Below, in pieces: positions 61,355 to 64,000 of a DNA stretch of 64,000 nt. Origin of the DNA: Veillonella sp. CHU740 (GTDB taxonomy: Bacteria > Bacillota > Negativicutes > Veillonellales > Veillonellaceae); NCBI RefSeq assembly GCF_003992055.1, contig NZ_RQVD01000003.1, positions 124,001 to 188,000 on the forward strand, in the 5' to 3' direction. The notes below the pieces were generated by a model. That model saw nothing but the letters and a program-made list of their open reading frames with translations. It ran no database searches and was not told the DNA's origin. The position numbers were made by a program, and so were the translations under genes. The first letter of the stretch is position 1. Each line of letters starts with the position of its first letter.

Positions 61355-63193
61355 ATGCGCAAGGATCCTTTTGAGGAATATATCCGTCAAGGTGAAGCCA
61401 GTCAATATGAAAAAGTCCAAGTCTGGAAAACAGCTATTGGCTTGCAAGCTGTCGATGGGTTGACGCCGTCTGCGTATTTAGTAGACTTAGCAAAGAAGAA
61501 TATTGAAGGGCAGATGTCCTTACAGGCCGTTCATACATTATTGGAAAGTTATTATGAATCCTATCCAAATCAAAATGATAGAATGGCAGAGGCGGATATA
61601 GTATCACTTCGTATATCGGAGATACTGTTAGAAAAAGCTTTTAGTTTTACACCTAGCGAGTACTTATCGATTCATAGACAATTGTTTGCAGACATCTATC
61701 CTCATGCGGGCAATATACGAGATTACAATATCACAAAAAAAGAATGGATTCTCGATGGAGATACGGTGACCTATGGTAGTATGTCTGAACTAGGGGCGAC
61801 TTTACTCTATGATATAGAGCAAGAAAAAAACTTTTCCTATGCTAACATAGATATATCAGAGACGATTCGTCATTTGGCGACTTTTGTTGCCAGATTATGG
61901 CAGATTCATGTGTTCGGTGAAGGGAATACGAGAACGACAGCGGTATTTTTCATTAAATATCTTAGAACCCTAGGTTTTACGGTGACTAATGATATGTTTG
62001 CCGACCATGCGTGGTATTTTAGGAATGCCTTGGTACGTGCCAATTATCAAAATTTGAAACTGGGTGTGTATAGAACAACGGAATATTTGGAACGTTTTTT
62101 GCGGAATTTACTGCTAGACGAAGACCATGTGTTATCGAATCGAAGTATGCATGTTAATAAAGCCAATGGTAATACTATAGAGAGTAATTCTAATGTATCT
62201 AACAATATGAGTCCTGGGCTTGACGAATTTTCTCTTATCGACAAATTAACACAACATAGTATCCACGATTCTACATACGTAAAGGTCGGCGTTGGTGATG
62301 ATTGTGCTGTCTATGATACGCCTCGTGATGTGGATCAATTGGTTAGTACGGACATGATGGTGGAAGGCATTCACTTTAGTGATAGTACTACGGCTCCTTT
62401 TGACGTAGGGTATCGTCTAGGGGCCGCCAATATCAGTGACATAGCAGCGATGGGTGGCACCCCACGTCATATGGTGGTGTCTATTGCAGTGCCCAAGGGA
62501 AGAGATACATCCTATGTGGAAGAAGTTTACAATGGATTGCGCCATATATGTGCAGACTACGATGTGAATATCATCGGTGGCGACACTGTATCAACGGAAG
62601 GCCCTTTTGTCATTTCAGCCACAGTCTTCGGAGATGTTCCAACAAATCAATCTGTCCTTCGCAGTGGTGCTCAAGATGGTGACGTTGTATTTATCACAAA
62701 TTATTTAGGCTTATCCTATGTGGGTCTCCACAGTTTGCTAGAGGGCAGTGAGGACTATCCGGTGAGTCAATCCGTTCATCAACGCCCCATTCCTCATGTG
62801 GAATGTGGTATAATAGCAAGAGACTTAGGTGCCACATCTATGAACGACATCAGCGACGGTTTGTCTAGCGAGCTCAACGAGATAGCTAAAGCATCGCAGG
62901 TGACCATTTACATTGATGAAAATACATTACCCATCCATCCAGAGGTACAGGCCTACTGTGAAAGTCACCATATGAGCCCTTATCTGCCTATGTGGACGGG
63001 GGGCGAAGACTTTCAGCTAGTGGGAACAATTCTAGCTGATAAAGCAGAGGAGTTACCGACTGATACATTCACGATTATCGGATGCATTAAAGCTGGCAGT
63101 GCACAGGTGTTAGTAGACCGTGATGGACAATGGGTTACAGTGGAACCTAAAGGGTATAATCATTTATCTAAAGAAATGCAATACAACGATTAA
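61355..63193 (+). CDS. thiL: Fic domain - thiamine-monophosphate kinase (ThiL) fusion
   Basis: Start ATG 61355 follows GAGGTGG; an in-frame TTG at 61316 is less likely. The 612-aa frame is unbroken. Residues 1-75 are helical and VbhA-like, with Glu51-Gly52 where an inhibitory Glu may sit (the Ser/Thr four residues before is Lys47). Residues about 95-255 are a Fic domain: HVFGEGNTR (185-193) keeps the catalytic His, acidic Glu189, Asn191 and Arg193; the second Arg of the full motif is Ala. An Asn/Ser linker (about 266-289) leads to ThiL (290-605): VGVGDDCAV, STDMMVEGIHF, NISDIAAMGG, GGDT and WTGGEDFQL. ThiL makes thiamine diphosphate; Fic enzymes AMPylate proteins. tsaE follows 25 bases on. 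Confidence 0.85.
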   Translation: MRKDPFEEYIRQGEASQYEKVQVWKTAIGLQAVDGLTPSAYLVDLAKKNIEGQMSLQAVHTLLESYYESYPNQNDRMAEADIVSLRISEILLEKAFSFTPSEYLSIHRQLFADIYPHAGNIRDYNITKKEWILDGDTVTYGSMSELGATLLYDIEQEKNFSYANIDISETIRHLATFVARLWQIHVFGEGNTRTTAVFFIKYLRTLGFTVTNDMFADHAWYFRNALVRANYQNLKLGVYRTTEYLERFLRNLLLDEDHVLSNRSMHVNKANGNTIESNSNVSNNMSPGLDEFSLIDKLTQHSIHDSTYVKVGVGDDCAVYDTPRDVDQLVSTDMMVEGIHFSDSTTAPFDVGYRLGAANISDIAAMGGTPRHMVVSIAVPKGRDTSYVEEVYNGLRHICADYDVNIIGGDTVSTEGPFVISATVFGDVPTNQSVLRSGAQDGDVVFITNYLGLSYVGLHSLLEGSEDYPVSQSVHQRPIPHVECGIIARDLGATSMNDISDGLSSELNEIAKASQVTIYIDENTLPIHPEVQAYCESHHMSPYLPMWTGGEDFQLVGTILADKAEELPTDTFTIIGCIKAGSAQVLVDRDGQWVTVEPKGYNHLSKEMQYND

Positions 63194-63218
63194 TAAAGAT
63201 AGAATATAAAGGAATATT

Positions 63219-63689
63219 ATGAACACCATACAATATACAACGCATTCCGTAGAAGAAACGTTGGCTCTAGGTCGCAGCTTAGGGAGATTTATAAAAGACT
63301 ATGAAAGCCCTATTTGTATTGCTCTAGATGGCACGCTAGGGGCAGGGAAAACGCACTTTTCTCAAGGGATTGCGAAAGGTTTTGGGGTCACAGAAGAAGT
63401 GACAAGCCCTACGTTTGCTTTGATGAATACCTATGATGTAGATGGAATCTATTTGTATCACTTTGATTTGTATCGAATGGATTTGGTAGAAGAGCTAGAA
63501 ACCATCGGTTTTTACGAATATACAGAGGAAACAAAGTCCATTGTGGAATGGGCTAGTAAATTTGAAGATGAGTTACCAGACACAACGGTTTGGATTACTA
63601 TCGACGTGAATGCAGATGGATCTCGTCAGTTTACAGTTCGTACGGATTTACTTTCAGAGGAAACATTACACCGCATAGGAGAGATATGA
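63219..63689 (+). CDS. tsaE: tRNA threonylcarbamoyladenosine ATPase subunit TsaE
   Basis: This 156-aa protein has a P-loop in DGTLGAGKTHFSQGIAKGFG, the TsaE signature SPTFALMNTYDV and the Walker B-like YHFDLYRM. The downstream IVEWASKFEDELP is typical too. It drives the t6A37 tRNA-modification cycle with TsaB and TsaD. The stop overlaps tsaB (ATGA). AAAGGAATATT precedes the ATG. Confidence 0.94.
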   Translation: MNTIQYTTHSVEETLALGRSLGRFIKDYESPICIALDGTLGAGKTHFSQGIAKGFGVTEEVTSPTFALMNTYDVDGIYLYHFDLYRMDLVEELETIGFYEYTEETKSIVEWASKFEDELPDTTVWITIDVNADGSRQFTVRTDLLSEETLHRIGEI

Positions 63690-64000
63690 TTTTAGGAATT
63701 GAAACGAGTAGTGCCATTGCCAGTGTGGCGGTGGGAAATGACAAAGAAATACGAAGCGAACTCATTGTACAGGCAGGGCTTACTCATTCTGAGCAATTGG
63801 TGCCACATATTGAAGCGGTGCTGACAACGGGGAAAGTCAAGAAATCTGATATAAAAGGTATTGCCGTTACCATTGGACCGGGATCCTTTACGGGATTGCG
63901 CATTGGCTTAGGCACGGCAAAGGCCTTGGCGTATGCTTGGAATGTACCCGTAGTAGGCGTACTCACCACCGATGTGTTAGCCCAAAGTTTTATGTATTCT
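63686..64000 (+). CDS. tsaB: tRNA threonylcarbamoyladenosine protein TsaB (5' part)
   Basis: The frame runs from ATG 63686 to the window end, 105 codons. It starts MILGIETSSAIASVAV, has the LVPHIEAVL helix and carries the family hallmark ITIGPGSFTGLRIGL-like stretch (VTIGPGSFTGLRIGLGTAKA). TsaB is the inactive-homologue scaffold of TsaD. The C-terminal half lies outside the window. Confidence 0.93.
   Translation, partial: MILGIETSSAIASVAVGNDKEIRSELIVQAGLTHSEQLVPHIEAVLTTGKVKKSDIKGIAVTIGPGSFTGLRIGLGTAKALAYAWNVPVVGVLTTDVLAQSFMYS

Overview
The window is a compact, low-GC bacterial chromosome segment that best fits Veillonella or a close relative in the Negativicutes: Firmicutes-type gene order combined with an outer membrane. 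Evidence for this: ispH is fused in frame to a four-domain ribosomal S1 protein; the coaBC - SAM-I riboswitch - metK - priA - def - fmt - rsmB - rlmN - stp - prkC - rsgA - rpe order is typical of Firmicutes; and ArnT-like and EptA/CptA-like transferases, which act on lipid A or LPS core, point to an LPS outer membrane. All genes except the first (nadE fragment) and the 26.0-27.9 kb transferase are on the + strand.

Layout. 0-1.2 kb: 5' part of nadE (minus strand) and a two-gene module encoding a small protein and a stand-alone HTH protein. 1.3-7.8 kb: envelope genes (secreted protein, O-acyltransferase/SGNH fusion, two zinc-ribbon membrane proteins, a class A beta-lactamase-fold lipoprotein, an LppM-like lipoprotein) and a hairpin-rich dispersed repeat. 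8.0-15.8 kb: type IV pilus operon (PilB- and PilT-type ATPases, PilC, major pilin, truncated prepilin peptidase, four minor pilin-like proteins, PilM/N/O-like proteins), followed by aroK and pfkA. 17.6-20.6 kb: MacAB-type ABC exporter. 20.8-24.3 kb: gatCAB. 24.3-27.9 kb: convergent lipid A/LPS modification genes separated by a terminator. 28.0-34.5 kb: scpAB, rluB, a flavoprotein, cmk, plsC, ispH-rpsA. 34.6-39.2 kb: der, plsY, gpsA, rsmD, coaD. 40.0-55.7 kb: the coaBC/metK/priA/prkC housekeeping run ending in acpS and nnrE-nnrD. 55.8-58.6 kb: ComEC-like MBL lipoprotein, AMIN/amidase, GerMN lipoprotein. 58.7-61.0 kb: osmoprotectant ABC transporter. 61.4-64.0 kb: a Fic-ThiL fusion, tsaE and the start of tsaB.

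Most striking observations: (1) an uninterrupted 612-codon ORF joining a complete-looking Fic domain, with a VbhA-like N-terminal segment, to a complete-looking ThiL; (2) a strong Shine-Dalgarno and ATG inside ispH-rpsA exactly at the IspH/S1 boundary, together with a sharp codon-usage shift, suggesting that free S1 is made by internal initiation; (3) a phosphofructokinase that aligns without gaps to the textbook enzyme as I recall it but has lost two fructose-6-phosphate contacts; (4) a pilMNO-aroK arrangement like that of proteobacteria but without pilP/pilQ; (5) a CTGTAAC-ended hairpin repeat present at two places. No tRNA, rRNA, CRISPR array, insertion sequence or prophage was seen.
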